Under the pieces are notes generated by a model. It saw only the letters and a list, made by a program, of their open reading frames with translations, did no database searches and was not told the origin of the DNA. This document shows positions 8,475 to 16,861 of a stretch of DNA of 64,000 nt, piece after piece. Source of the stretch: UBA5018 sp947463165 (lineage in GTDB: Bacteria > Cyanobacteriota > Cyanobacteriia > PCC-6307 > Cyanobiaceae); contig CALRTY020000019.1 in the NCBI GenBank assembly GCA_943371245.1, positions 9,739 through 73,738 of the forward strand, given 5' to 3'. Numbering within the stretch: position 1 is the stretch's first letter; each line of letters starts with the position of its first letter. The position numbers and the translations under genes are program-made.

Positions 8475-9119
8475 ATGCAAGCACTGTTCTCCCCCGCCAG
8501 CCTGGTAACGGTTGCTGGCGCCCTTCTCTCAACGATCGGCTGGATTGGCTATGCCACTGGCAATCCAAACCTCAGTTTGCCGACAATCTTTTACGGCATT
8601 CCAATCCTGCTGGCTGGCCTGGCGCTGAAATCCTCGGAGTTGCCGCCGGCGGAGCGGCTCAGCCCCCCGGAGCGGCACCGGGCCCTGCGGGAGCAGGAGG
8701 AGAGCGCGGCGCTGGCCAAGTTGCTGGCCGATGTGACCCGCTGGCGCTACGGCCAGAAGGCCCATTTGGAGAGCTCTCTGGAGGTGCTGAAGCTCTGGGA
8801 TGACGATCAGCCCCCCCAGCTGTTGAGCATCGAAGAACTCGACTGCGACGGTCGCTATGGCTTGCGACTCAGCTTCCTCACCGCTGCGGTGCCGCTGGAG
8901 CGCTGGCAGGCCCAGCGCAATCGCCTAGGTCGCTTCTTTGGCCCTGGCCTGCGGGCGGAGCTACAGCCCCAGGCGGCGGGTCGGCTACGGGTGGAGCTGC
9001 TGCCCGCACTCTCAACCGAGCCCCCAACTGAGCTCTCAGCTGAAATTGAGGCCCAAAATCAGCCCGTGGCTGAGGCCCAAACCGAGCCCCTGGCGGCAGC
9101 CTCTGGGGCAGAGCCCTAG
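8475..9119 (+). CDS. DUF2854 membrane-anchored protein
   Basis: 214-aa protein with two N-terminal hydrophobic segments (about residues 5-22 and 33-50; SLVTVAGALLSTIGWIGYA, then FYGIPILLAGLALKS), followed by a soluble domain. This matches the DUF2854 family found in cyanobacteria and plastids, whose function is not known to me. ATG 8475 has GGGAGG eight bases upstream and begins right before the first membrane segment. The C-terminal ~35 residues are repetitive Glu/Ala/Pro-rich and probably disordered. argB follows 21 bases downstream. Confidence 0.8.
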   Translation: MQALFSPASLVTVAGALLSTIGWIGYATGNPNLSLPTIFYGIPILLAGLALKSSELPPAERLSPPERHRALREQEESAALAKLLADVTRWRYGQKAHLESSLEVLKLWDDDQPPQLLSIEELDCDGRYGLRLSFLTAAVPLERWQAQRNRLGRFFGPGLRAELQPQAAGRLRVELLPALSTEPPTELSAEIEAQNQPVAEAQTEPLAAASGAEP

Positions 9120-9140
9120 CCTGCGGCTCCTGGGGCCCTT

Positions 9141-10076
9141 GTGATACCTCTATTTCCCAGCCTTCCCCTATCTCCAGCGGCCTTGAGCTCAGATCCCCAG
9201 ATCAACCAAGAGGACAGCCTGCGGGTCTCGGTGCTCAGCGAGGCACTGCCCTACATCCAGCGCTTTGCCGGGCGGCGGGTGGTGGTGAAGTACGGCGGTG
9301 CGGCGATGGTGCGCGCCGACCTGCGCGATGCGGTGTATCGCGATCTGGCCCTGCTGGCCTCGGTTGGGGTGCAGCCGGTGGTGGTGCACGGCGGCGGCCC
9401 GGAGATCAACCAATGGCTGAATCGCCTGGCGATCGAACCCCAGTTCCGCGATGGCCTGCGGGTCACCTGTGCCGACACCATGGACGTGGTGGAGATGGTG
9501 TTGGTGGGGCGTGTGAATAAACAAATCGTCAATGGTTTGCACCGGGTTGGTGGCAGGGCGGTGGGGCTCTGCGGCAGCGATGGTGCCCTGGTGTTAGCCC
9601 GCCGCTTTGGTGATGGCAGCCATGGCCTGGTGGGGGACGTGGCGGCGGTGAATCCCGCGGTGCTGCAGCCCCTGCTCGCCGCTGGCTACATCCCGGTGAT
9701 CTCCAGCGTGGCCGCCGATGCCGAAGGCCAGGCCCACAACATCAATGCCGACACGGTGGCCGGCGAGCTGGCGGCGGCGCTGCAGGCCGAGAAGTTGATC
9801 CTGCTCACCGATACGCCGGGGATATTGCGCGACAAGGACGACCCTGCCTCCTTGATTCGTCAGCTCAGCCTCAGCGAGGCCAGGCAACTGATCGCCGATC
9901 GGGTGGTGCAGGGCGGCATGACCCCCAAGACCGAGTGCTGCATTCGCGCCCTGGCCCAGGGGGTGGCGGCGGGTCACATCGTGGATGGCCGCGTGCCCCA
10001 TGCCCTGTTGCTGGAGGTATTCACCGATGCCGGTATCGGCACGATGGTTACCGGGAGCCAGCGGACCCTGCGCTGA
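9141..10076 (+). CDS. argB: Acetylglutamate kinase
   Basis: Phosphorylates N-acetylglutamate in arginine synthesis; in cyanobacteria this enzyme is the classical target of PII. VVVKYGGAAM (Lys of the phosphate-binding loop), VVVHGGGPEIN and HNINADTVAGELA are signature segments. An N-terminal extension before SVLSEALPYIQRFAG is typical of arginine-sensitive, PII-regulated forms. I keep GTG 9141; TTG 9183 (MSSDPQ) is an equally plausible start. The TGA overlaps the ATG of the next gene by one base (TGATG). Confidence 0.96.
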   Translation: MIPLFPSLPLSPAALSSDPQINQEDSLRVSVLSEALPYIQRFAGRRVVVKYGGAAMVRADLRDAVYRDLALLASVGVQPVVVHGGGPEINQWLNRLAIEPQFRDGLRVTCADTMDVVEMVLVGRVNKQIVNGLHRVGGRAVGLCGSDGALVLARRFGDGSHGLVGDVAAVNPAVLQPLLAAGYIPVISSVAADAEGQAHNINADTVAGELAAALQAEKLILLTDTPGILRDKDDPASLIRQLSLSEARQLIADRVVQGGMTPKTECCIRALAQGVAAGHIVDGRVPHALLLEVFTDAGIGTMVTGSQRTLR

Positions 10077-11185
10077 TGGCCGCCCCGGAGCTGCTGTTGG
10101 AGCAGGCGCGCCTGCTGCTGGATCGGGGGGACTACGGCGGCGTCCTCCGCAGCCTGGAACCCTTGCTCGCCGACCATCCAGCCACCACGGCGGTGGGAGC
10201 CGAGGCGCTGCTGCTGCTGGCGACGGCCTGGATGGGGCTGGGGGAGGCGGATCGGGCGATTGGCTGCTGTCAACAGCTGCAGCGCAGCAGCGATCCAAAC
10301 CTGCGTCAGCAGGCCCGCGAGCTGCGGGAGGTATTGGAGGCACCGGCCCTGGCGCGGCCGCGGGAGTGGTCGATCACGATGCCGCTGCTCCAAGACCTGG
10401 AGCCCAGCTTTGGCAATCTGCAGCGGCAGGCCCGCCGCCGCCGCGCCGCCAATCAACCGCCGCCGCCGCCTCCCCCGCCGGTGGGTGCCACCAGGGCGCC
10501 GCTCGGTTTTGGGGCGCTGGTGGTGCTGCTCACCCTGCTGGCGGTGCTGCTGGGGGGCTGCATGCAGGTGCGGGGCGAGCTGCACTTCAGCGGGCCAGGT
10601 CGGCTGCAGCTGGCCTACACGCTGCAGCCCGATAGCCCCAGGCCCACCCCCTGGCAGCGCCAGTTCGGTGCCTACCTGCAGCACCAGGGGTTTCGCCGGG
10701 CCGATAGCGCCCTGGCCGCCCGTCAATTTTGGCAAGCGCCGGTGCTGCCCGCTGCCGCCGCCCTAGACGAGCTGCGGGCAAACCTGGAGCGGGCGGCCCA
10801 GTTGGGCGGCGTGGCCCTGCCGGCGCCGCAACTGCAATGGCGGGAGCGCAACCTGCTGTTCGGGGTGGCCCAGCGGTTGACCATTGACCTTGATTTGAGT
10901 TTGCTGGGTCCCAGCCCGGGCCTGGATTTGGCCCTGAAATTTGATCCCTTGCCCCTGAAGGCGGTGCGTCTGGCAAGCCCCCAGCTGGCCACAGCCTTGC
11001 CCGGGGCCCAGGCGGTGCTGTGGCAGCTGCAAGCTGGCGCCCTGAACCAGCTGGAGCTGCGCTGCTGGCGCTGGAATCCTCTCGGCCTCGGCGGCCTGGT
11101 GGTGGCGGCCCTATTTGGCCTGGCCCTGGCGCTGCAGGCTCTGCGCCGCTCGATCGTGCCGCCTTTGCCGGCCCTGCCCTCCTAG
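10076..11185 (+). CDS. TPR-like/DUF3153-like membrane protein
   Basis: 369 aa, translationally coupled to argB (TGATG). Residues 1-85 are helical repeats resembling TPRs (LLLATAWMGLGEADRAIGCC). A Pro-run linker follows (about 125-135). Then comes a hydrophobic segment ending in LLGGCMQVRGELHF, which resembles a membrane anchor followed by a DUF3153-type domain. A second hydrophobic segment near residues 335-355 (GLGGLVVAALFGLALALQAL) precedes a short tail. It may therefore be inner-membrane anchored at both ends with an external domain. Function unknown; the DUF3153 call is from memory of cyanobacterial family members. Confidence 0.6.
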   Translation: MAAPELLLEQARLLLDRGDYGGVLRSLEPLLADHPATTAVGAEALLLLATAWMGLGEADRAIGCCQQLQRSSDPNLRQQARELREVLEAPALARPREWSITMPLLQDLEPSFGNLQRQARRRRAANQPPPPPPPPVGATRAPLGFGALVVLLTLLAVLLGGCMQVRGELHFSGPGRLQLAYTLQPDSPRPTPWQRQFGAYLQHQGFRRADSALAARQFWQAPVLPAAAALDELRANLERAAQLGGVALPAPQLQWRERNLLFGVAQRLTIDLDLSLLGPSPGLDLALKFDPLPLKAVRLASPQLATALPGAQAVLWQLQAGALNQLELRCWRWNPLGLGGLVVAALFGLALALQALRRSIVPPLPALPS

Positions 11186-11230
11186 TTGTGGGCCAATTAG
11201 CTACTGACGGCAGGGGCGGTTATAAAAAAA

Positions 11231-11304
11231 TCGGGGTGACAGGATTCGAACCTGCGACATCCTGCTCCCAAAGCAGGCGCGCTACCAAACTGCGCTACAC
11301 CCCG
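11231..11304 (-). tRNA. tRNA-Pro(TGG)
   Basis: 74 nt. Acceptor CGGGGTG pairs with CACCCCG, discriminator A. The D arm is TAGCGCAGTTTGGTAGCGC, the anticodon stem CCTGC/GCAGG encloses TTTGGGA with anticodon TGG, and the T arm contains GGTTCGAATCC. CCA is not encoded. Seven T residues follow directly on the minus strand (11224-11230), consistent with termination. Confidence 0.96.
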
Positions 11305-11486
11305 TTAAAGACAGCATAAGCCCAGCAGGTTGCCGCTTGGCAAGCGGCAGCTGACTTGAGCTTGCCTAGTTAACGCATTCACTTTAGCGAGCCAGATGGC
11401 TGCGTAGCCACCGGGCAGCTGGTCAGCCCCCTAGACAGGGCGGCAGGGGGCGGCTAGTGTTGATTCCAAGACATGGAGGGACGGTG

Positions 11487-11684
11487 ATGCTGTCCGATTT
11501 CCGCGGAACCAATGCTGGCTTCAGCCCTGGCCAGGGCGGCGAGCCCAGCTCCTGCCTCGGCCGCTCCTGCTTGAAGTGGGGAGATGATGGCGAGCTATCG
11601 CCCCTAGACCTGCAGGGCATTGTGGAGCGACTCTGCGCTGTCGACGAGCAGGCGGCATCCCAGATGTTGGAGTGCCCGATCTGA
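11487..11684 (+). CDS. Small hypothetical ORF with its own signals
   Basis: A 65-aa ORF (MLSDFRGTNAGFSPG...) lies in the 506-base space between tRNA-Pro and ridA. Support is indirect: a good Shine-Dalgarno (GGAGGG, 11475-11480) six bases before ATG 11487, and a 9-bp hairpin 15 bases after the stop. The N-terminal half is Gly/Ser-rich with two Cys; the C-terminal half (LSPLDLQGIVERLCAVDEQ) looks helical. I recognise no family. It may be a real small protein or a transcribed non-coding unit. The bases before it (11305-11486) show nothing definite. Confidence 0.4.
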   Translation: MLSDFRGTNAGFSPGQGGEPSSCLGRSCLKWGDDGELSPLDLQGIVERLCAVDEQAASQMLECPI

Positions 11685-11699
11685 TCGAGTGGTCGCTTT

Positions 11700-11729
11700 A
11701 AGGCACTGGCCTGTCTGAGTCAGTGCCTT
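11700..11729 (+). terminator. Hairpin after the small ORF
   Basis: Perfect 9-bp inverted repeat AAGGCACTG / CAGTGCCTT with a 12-nt loop, starting 15 bases past the 11487-11684 ORF. No strong T-tract follows. The same GGCACTG motif recurs just downstream (11736-11742). Confidence 0.4.
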
Positions 11730-11767
11730 GTCTGAGGCACTGCTCAAGCGGAACTCAGCCCGTGCCG

Positions 11768-11796
11768 AACCATTGCCCGTCCCCCGGGCAATGGTT
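11768..11796. terminator. Strong hairpin between small ORF and ridA
   Basis: Perfect 12-bp stem AACCATTGCCCG / CGGGCAATGGTT with a 5-nt loop, lying 14 bases past the ridA stop on the minus strand and also downstream of the plus-strand small ORF. It could end transcription from both sides; T-tracts are weak. Confidence 0.55.
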
Positions 11797-11810
11797 GAGG
11801 GTTCAATTTG

Positions 11811-12215
11811 TTACAAGGCCAACACGGCGATGCAGTCGATCTCGACCCGGGCGGCCTTGGGTAGGGCCGCCACCTCAACGCAGGCCCGGGCCGGGCTGAT
11901 CCCCTCGCCAAATACCTCCCCATAGATGGCGTTTACGGCGGCGAAATCGGCTAGGTCGGCCAGAAACACCGTGGTGCGCACCACCTGCTGGGGCGTGCAG
12001 CCTGCCGCCGCCAGCACCGCCTGGAGGTTGGCCAGCACCTGGCGCGTCTCCAGCTCCACATCGCCATCGCCCACCATCGCGCCAGTGGCGGGGTCGAGGG
12101 CGATCTGGCCGGAGCAAAACAGCAGTCCGCCGGCCTTTACCGCCTGGTTATAGGGACCCACCGGCGCCGGCGCCGCGGCGGTAACCACGGCCTGGGGCGC
12201 TGGAATGCTGGCCAT
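11811..12215 (-). CDS. ridA: RidA family enamine/imine deaminase
   Basis: 134-aa YjgF/YER057c/UK114 protein that hydrolyses reactive 2-aminoacrylate and other enamine/imine intermediates released by PLP enzymes. GPYNQAVKAGGLLFCSGQI at the start, VVRTTVFLADLADFA, and the C-terminal PARACVEVAALPKAARVEID with the substrate-binding Arg are all canonical. It acts in the cytosol as a trimer in characterised members. It lies 71 bases downstream of gloB on the same strand; both detoxify reactive metabolites, and co-transcription is plausible. Confidence 0.94.
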   Translation of the reverse strand: MASIPAPQAVVTAAAPAPVGPYNQAVKAGGLLFCSGQIALDPATGAMVGDGDVELETRQVLANLQAVLAAAGCTPQQVVRTTVFLADLADFAAVNAIYGEVFGEGISPARACVEVAALPKAARVEIDCIAVLAL

Positions 12216-12286
12216 AACTTGCTGCTGCCTTTGATGGGATTTGGCGGTTGAGCCTATGGCGGCAGTGGCACCCTGGCAGCGCCAGC

Positions 12287-13219
12287 TCAGCCGCGCCAGT
12301 GGTCCTTATGCCGACGCAGCTGTGCCAGCTGCTCGGCATCGGCGGTGCGCATGAATAAATTTGTCTGCTTTTCCAGGCCGATGCTGCTGGGGATGCTGGC
12401 CTCGCCGCGCTGCCGGCAGCCAATCACCGCCTGCAGGCGCTTGGCGATCGGCACTGCCGCCGAATCCGCCCCATCGACGCAGGCATGGGCCCAGCGCAGG
12501 TTGGCCTCTGTGTACTCATGGGCACACCAGACCCGGGTGGCATCGGGCAGGGCGGCAAAGCGGCCCAGGGAGGCCCGCATTTGGGCCGGGCTGCCCTCGA
12601 ACAGGCGGCCGCAGCCCGCCGCAAACAGAGTGTCGCCGCAGAGCAGTTCCGGCGGTTCGCCGCTGGCCGGAGTCGCTGGCAGGTAATAGGCGATGTGGTG
12701 GGCGGTATGGCCCGGCACCGCCAGCACCTCTAGTTGGCGGCCCAGCAGCTGCAACTGATCTCCATCCACCACGCTGTGCGTTTGCAGGGGAATGCGGTCG
12801 CGGTCGCTGGCGGCGGCGATCACCGCCGCCGCTGGCCAGCGGCGCAGCAGCCCTGGGGTGCCGCCGATGTGGTCTTGGTGGTGGTGGGTGTGCAGGATCG
12901 CCACCAATTGCAAGCCGCGCCGCTCCAGCTGTTCGATCACCGGCTCCGCCACGGCCGGATCCACCAGCACGGCCTGCCCCCGCCGCTCCAGCACGATCAC
13001 ATAGTTGTCATTGAGCACCGGGATCAGCCACACCGCCAGGCGCTCGGCGGCCACTGCTCCACTGGCATCTGCCCCGATGGATTCTATTGCGGTGGCTCCA
13101 GCTTCAGCGGCCGTTGCTTCAGCGGCTATTGCTTCAGCGGCCATTGCTTCGGTCTCCGCTGCCCGGCTGGTCTCTGTTGCGGCCTGCTCCGCTGGGCTGG
13201 GTTCCGGTGGTTGCTGCAT
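12287..13219 (-). CDS. gloB: Hydroxyacylglutathione hydrolase (glyoxalase II)
   Basis: Metallo-beta-lactamase-fold thioesterase converting S-lactoylglutathione to lactate, completing methylglyoxal detoxification. The metal motif reads HTHHHQDHIGG (THxHxDH). PGHTAHHIAY, GDTLFAAGCGRLFEG and WCAHEYTEANLRWA supply the remaining ligands and the glutathione-site region. The catalytic part starts near residue 60 (LAVWLIPVLNDNYVIVL). The first ~55 residues are Ala/Glu-rich and partly encoded by a 15-bp tandem repeat (13103-13162), an extension not typical of the family. No ATG is obvious at the domain boundary, so I keep the long start. Confidence 0.92.
   Translation of the reverse strand: MQQPPEPSPAEQAATETSRAAETEAMAAEAIAAEATAAEAGATAIESIGADASGAVAAERLAVWLIPVLNDNYVIVLERRGQAVLVDPAVAEPVIEQLERRGLQLVAILHTHHHQDHIGGTPGLLRRWPAAAVIAAASDRDRIPLQTHSVVDGDQLQLLGRQLEVLAVPGHTAHHIAYYLPATPASGEPPELLCGDTLFAAGCGRLFEGSPAQMRASLGRFAALPDATRVWCAHEYTEANLRWAHACVDGADSAAVPIAKRLQAVIGCRQRGEASIPSSIGLEKQTNLFMRTADAEQLAQLRRHKDHWRG
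13103..13162. repeat. 15-bp tandem repeat in the 5' end of gloB
   Basis: Units TTCAGCGGCCGTTGC, TTCAGCGGCTATTGC and TTCAGCGGCCATTGC plus one decayed copy, in frame with gloB. On the coding strand they give repeated AMAAEA/AIAAEA-type pentapeptides near residues 20-40. Confidence 0.85.
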
Positions 13220-13254
13220 CGTTAAAGTCCAGTGGTTGGCCGGATCCCTTGCCC

Positions 13255-13941
13255 ATGATCACCGTGGCGCTGGCTAAGGGGGCCCTGCTCAAGGATTCTG
13301 TGGCCCGCCTGGCCGCAGCTGGCCTCGACTTTGCCGCGGTGCTCGAGCCGGGCAATCGCTTGCTGATGGTGCCCAGCCGTTGCGGCCGGGCCAGCGCCCT
13401 GTTGGTGCGCAATGCCGATGTGCCTGTCTACGTGGCCTACGGCCAGGCCCAGCTGGGGGTGGTGGGATACGACGTGCTCCAGGAGCTGCAATTGCCCGTC
13501 GCTCCTCTGGTGGACCTGGGCTTTGGTGGCTGCCGCATGAGCGTGGCGGTTAAGGCCAGCAGTGGCTACAAGCGCGCCGCTGATCTACCGGCCCATTGCC
13601 GTGTCGCCAGCAAATTCACCCGCTGCGCAGAAGACTATTTCCGTAAGCTCGATTTGCCGGTGGAATTGATCCATTTGGCCGGCTCGGTGGAGCTGGGTCC
13701 GATCACCGGCATGAGCGAGGCGATTGTCGACCTGGTGGCCACCGGCCGCACCCTTAAGGAGAACGGCCTGGTGGCCATCGAGGATCTGTTCCACAGCACC
13801 GCCCGGCTGATCGGCCATCCCCTGGCCCTGCGTCTCGATGACGGCCCGCTGCGGCAGATCGTCGATCGCATTGCCGCAGCCACAGCCAGCACCGCCACCG
13901 CCGCAGCTGGCGGTGCGGCGGGCTTGGTGGCCGCCAGCTGA
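13255..13941 (+). CDS. hisG: ATP phosphoribosyltransferase, short form
   Basis: First enzyme of histidine synthesis, joining ATP and PRPP. ATG 13255 gives MITVALAKGALLKDSV and 228 aa, the short HisG without the C-terminal regulatory domain. Family segments include VGYDVLQE, RVASKFTRCAEDYF and the PRPP loop region VDLVATGRTLKENGL. Short HisG needs the HisRS-like subunit HisZ, which is encoded at 53.9 kb. The C-terminal ~20 residues are an Ala-rich tail. Its TGA overlaps the ATG of the ABC transporter gene by one base. Confidence 0.95.
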   Translation: MITVALAKGALLKDSVARLAAAGLDFAAVLEPGNRLLMVPSRCGRASALLVRNADVPVYVAYGQAQLGVVGYDVLQELQLPVAPLVDLGFGGCRMSVAVKASSGYKRAADLPAHCRVASKFTRCAEDYFRKLDLPVELIHLAGSVELGPITGMSEAIVDLVATGRTLKENGLVAIEDLFHSTARLIGHPLALRLDDGPLRQIVDRIAAATASTATAAAGGAAGLVAAS

Positions 13942-15782
13942 TGGCCCGGCTCGACCGTCAACGGCTATTGCGACTGCTTCCCTACCTGGGGCGAGACCGC
14001 CGCCGCCTCAGCCTCACCCTGCTGTTATTGATCCCCCTGGCTTTTGCCGGCGCCGTGCAGCCGCTCTTGGCGGGCCAGGCGATTTCGGTGCTGCGCCGGG
14101 AGCCAACAATGGCCTGGCTGAAGGGCCTGCCAGTGCCCCAGGCGATCCATTCGATCGTGGTGTTGCTGCTGCTGGCCGTGCTCACCCGGCTCTGCCTGCA
14201 AGGGCTGCAGAGTTTCAATGTGCAGTTGGTGGGGCAGCGGCTCACGGCCCGGATCCGCGACCACCTCTTCTCCCATGCCCTGGCCCTGTCGCTGCGCTTC
14301 CACGACCGCACCCCGGTGGGCAAGCTGCTCACCCGGCTCACCAGTGACGTCGATGCCCTGGCCGAGGTATTTGGCAGTGGTGCCGTAGGCGTACTCGCCG
14401 ATCTGGTCACCCTGGTGGTGATTGCTGTCACGATGATTTCGATCGAATGGCGCATGGGCCTACTGCTGCTCTTCTCGCAATTGCCGGTCACCCTGGGCAT
14501 CATCTGGCTGCAGGGTCGCTACCGCAAGGCCAACTACAGGGTGCGGGAAGAGTTGGGCCAATTAAATGCTGATCTGCAGGAAAATCTCCAGGGGCTGGAG
14601 GTGGTGCAAATGTTCCGGCGAGAGGCGGTAAATAGCGCCAATTTTGCCGTTACCACCGCCGCCTACAAGGGAGCTGTAAACGGAACTATCTTTTATGACA
14701 GCTCTATTTCAGCTTTTATTGAGTGGGTTGCCCTTAGCGCCGTGGCTGTGGTGCTGGCCCTTGGCGGTTGGCTGGTTACCAGCCAGGCTATCGGCCTGGG
14801 CACCCTAACCACCTTCATTCTCTATTCCCAGCGCCTATTTGATCCCCTGCGGCAATTGGCCGAACGTTTTACTCAAATCCAAGGTGGTTTAACGGCGGTG
14901 GAGAGAATTGGCGAATTGCTGGAGGAGCCAATCGAAATTGCCGATAGCCCCCAGGTGGCCGCCGCATTAAAAGTTGATGCCGCAGCTAATCGGGCCGCCT
15001 TGGCTGCTGCTGGCAATGCCCCCAGACCAAAGCAGTTGATCAGGGCCGCCGAGGTGGTATTTGAAGACGTCTGCTTTGCCTACCGCCCCGATGAACCGAT
15101 CATCGAAAATCTCAGCTTTCGCATAGCTCCGGGCGAGCATGTCGCCCTGGTGGGTCCCACCGGTTCTGGCAAGACCACCGTGATTCGCCTGCTCTGCCGC
15201 CTCTATGAACCCCAACAGGGGCGCATTTTGCTCGATGGAGTCGATATTCGGGAGCTATCGATCACCAGCCTGCGCCAACGGCTGGGGGTGGTGTTGCAAG
15301 ACACCTTCCTGTTCAGCGGCAACGTCGCCGACAACCTGCGCCTAGACGCCGATATCTCCAGCGATACCCTGGCTCGCCTCTGCGCTGAACTGGGTCTCGA
15401 TCCGCTGCTCGCCCGCCTGCCCGACGGCCTGGCCACCGAACTGCGCGAGCGGGGCGGCAACCTCTCCTCCGGCGAGCGGCAGCTGCTGGCGGTGGCGCGG
15501 GTGGCGATTCGCGATCCCGCCGTGCTGGTGATGGATGAGGCCACCGCCTTCATGGACCCCTCCACCGAGGCCACCCTCCAGCGCGACCTAGACAGCCTGC
15601 TGCACCAGCGCACGGGGATCGTGATTGCCCACCGGTTGGCCACCGTGGAGGCGGTAGATCGCATTTTTGTGCTCAAGCGCGGCCGCCTGATCGAACAGGG
15701 AAACCACCGGGAACTCCGCGCCGCCGGAGGCCTCTATGCCCAGTTGGCTGAGCTGCAAGAGCGTGGCTTGGCGGCTCTGTAG
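13941..15782 (+). CDS. ABC exporter half-transporter (ABCB/MsbA-like)
   Basis: 613-aa fused membrane and ATPase protein. Six membrane helices lie in residues ~20-310, followed by a nucleotide-binding domain: Walker A GPTGSGKTT (about 408-416), signature LSSGERQ, Walker B VLVMDEAT, and the switch His in IVIAHRLATV. Architecture is that of type IV ABC exporters (MsbA and multidrug or peptide exporters); the substrate cannot be read from sequence. An Ala-rich linker (about residues 335-365) joins the two parts. It is coupled to hisG by TGATG, but a functional link to histidine synthesis is not implied. Confidence 0.9.
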   Translation: MARLDRQRLLRLLPYLGRDRRRLSLTLLLLIPLAFAGAVQPLLAGQAISVLRREPTMAWLKGLPVPQAIHSIVVLLLLAVLTRLCLQGLQSFNVQLVGQRLTARIRDHLFSHALALSLRFHDRTPVGKLLTRLTSDVDALAEVFGSGAVGVLADLVTLVVIAVTMISIEWRMGLLLLFSQLPVTLGIIWLQGRYRKANYRVREELGQLNADLQENLQGLEVVQMFRREAVNSANFAVTTAAYKGAVNGTIFYDSSISAFIEWVALSAVAVVLALGGWLVTSQAIGLGTLTTFILYSQRLFDPLRQLAERFTQIQGGLTAVERIGELLEEPIEIADSPQVAAALKVDAAANRAALAAAGNAPRPKQLIRAAEVVFEDVCFAYRPDEPIIENLSFRIAPGEHVALVGPTGSGKTTVIRLLCRLYEPQQGRILLDGVDIRELSITSLRQRLGVVLQDTFLFSGNVADNLRLDADISSDTLARLCAELGLDPLLARLPDGLATELRERGGNLSSGERQLLAVARVAIRDPAVLVMDEATAFMDPSTEATLQRDLDSLLHQRTGIVIAHRLATVEAVDRIFVLKRGRLIEQGNHRELRAAGGLYAQLAELQERGLAAL

Positions 15783-16258
15783 ATATAAATGAGCTAAAGA
15801 TTCCATTGGGGATCCTCTGGAAAGCCACCATTTCGTCTTCCAGCCAGCTGATAGCCATTGTGGCATCAGTGCTCCATCGGCTGTAGCTCTGGTTTTCAAA
15901 GATTCCCCAGGAAAAAGATGCTTTTAGATTGCAGATGCTCTTGGAATACGCTATAAATGTCCCTGGTAATCGTCCAAGTGATACCCCCGGGATTTGTATT
16001 AGCCAAGCCTCGGTGATGGCTTAGGGTTGTGCAGGCCTGGCGCCCATCGGCAGCTGGCCTGCCCCTCTCGCAGCACCGCTCTGAGCTCCGCTCGCAGCAC
16101 CGCCCGGTGGCTGCCGGCGATCCACTGTGATGGCACCTGAAGCCACCGCCAGCCTGGGAGCCTGGCATCGCCTGCAGGTTTGAGCCTGGGCAGGTTTTCC
16201 TTGTGCCCCCTGGTTGGGGCGATGATCGGGGGCCAGTCGTGCAGGATTGTGAACCGGC
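15783..16258. other. Intergenic region, nothing definite
   Basis: 476 bases after the ABC exporter. Short minus-strand frames exist but none resembles a protein. A TATAAAT (around 15950) could be a promoter -10 element. The second half holds imperfect CGCTC/GCAGCACCG repetition near 16070-16110. I cannot support a gene here. Confidence 0.4.
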
Positions 16259-16840
16259 GTGGCATTAGTGGGAGATGAGCGGCGGGACCAGTGGGGGGAT
16301 CAGTTGAGAGAGCAGCTGAGCCATACGGCCAGGGATGGCCAGAGCCATGGGTCCACAGCCTCAGAGTTGTTCACCTCCCTCTATGGCCTTGGCCACCGTC
16401 CCTGTCCCGCCTCCAAGCTCCAGGTGGCGATGGTGCTCAGCCGCGAGCGCGAGATCGATCTGATCGAGTACGAGCAGCTCTGCGATGCGGTGGGTTGGAG
16501 TCGTCGCCCCCTGCGGCGCGTGCGCAAGGCCCTGGAGCACAGCCTGCTGCAGGTGAGCCTCTGGCGCCACGATCCCCGCCTGCCAAAGCTGGTGGGTTTT
16601 GCCCGCTGCACTGGTGACGGGGTGGTGGAAGCCACGGTGTGGGATGTGGTGGTGCATCCGCACTACCAGGGGATGGGTCTGGGTAAACAACTGATGGACT
16701 ACGTGCTGGATCAGCTGCGCGCCATGGAGGTGGAAAGGGTGAGCCTGTTCGCCGATCCAGGTGTGGTGGGCTTCTATGCCAACCAGGGCTGGGAACTGGA
16801 GCCTCTGCAACGCCGTTGCGCCTTCTGGTACGCCCCTTGA
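16259..16840 (+). CDS. GNAT-family N-acetyltransferase
   Basis: 193-aa GCN5-related acetyltransferase. The C-terminal half contains VGFARCTGDGVVEATVWDVV, then VVHPHYQGMGLGKQLMDYVL, the acetyl-CoA-binding motif A (Q-x-x-G-x-G). FYANQGWEL is the usual final element. The N-terminal ~55 residues are polar and not part of the fold. GTG 16259 is the outermost start; an ATG near residue 58 would cut into the domain edge, so the real start is uncertain. Substrate is unknown (protein or small amine). It converges on the glycosyltransferase pair. Confidence 0.82.
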   Translation: MALVGDERRDQWGDQLREQLSHTARDGQSHGSTASELFTSLYGLGHRPCPASKLQVAMVLSREREIDLIEYEQLCDAVGWSRRPLRRVRKALEHSLLQVSLWRHDPRLPKLVGFARCTGDGVVEATVWDVVVHPHYQGMGLGKQLMDYVLDQLRAMEVERVSLFADPGVVGFYANQGWELEPLQRRCAFWYAP

Positions 16841-16861
16841 GCCATTGATTTAGCTGCTTGC

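Noticed and set aside
15999..16265. 88-codon minus ORF upstream of the acetyltransferase
   Set aside because: No ribosome site, Trp/Arg-rich composition, no recognisable motif.
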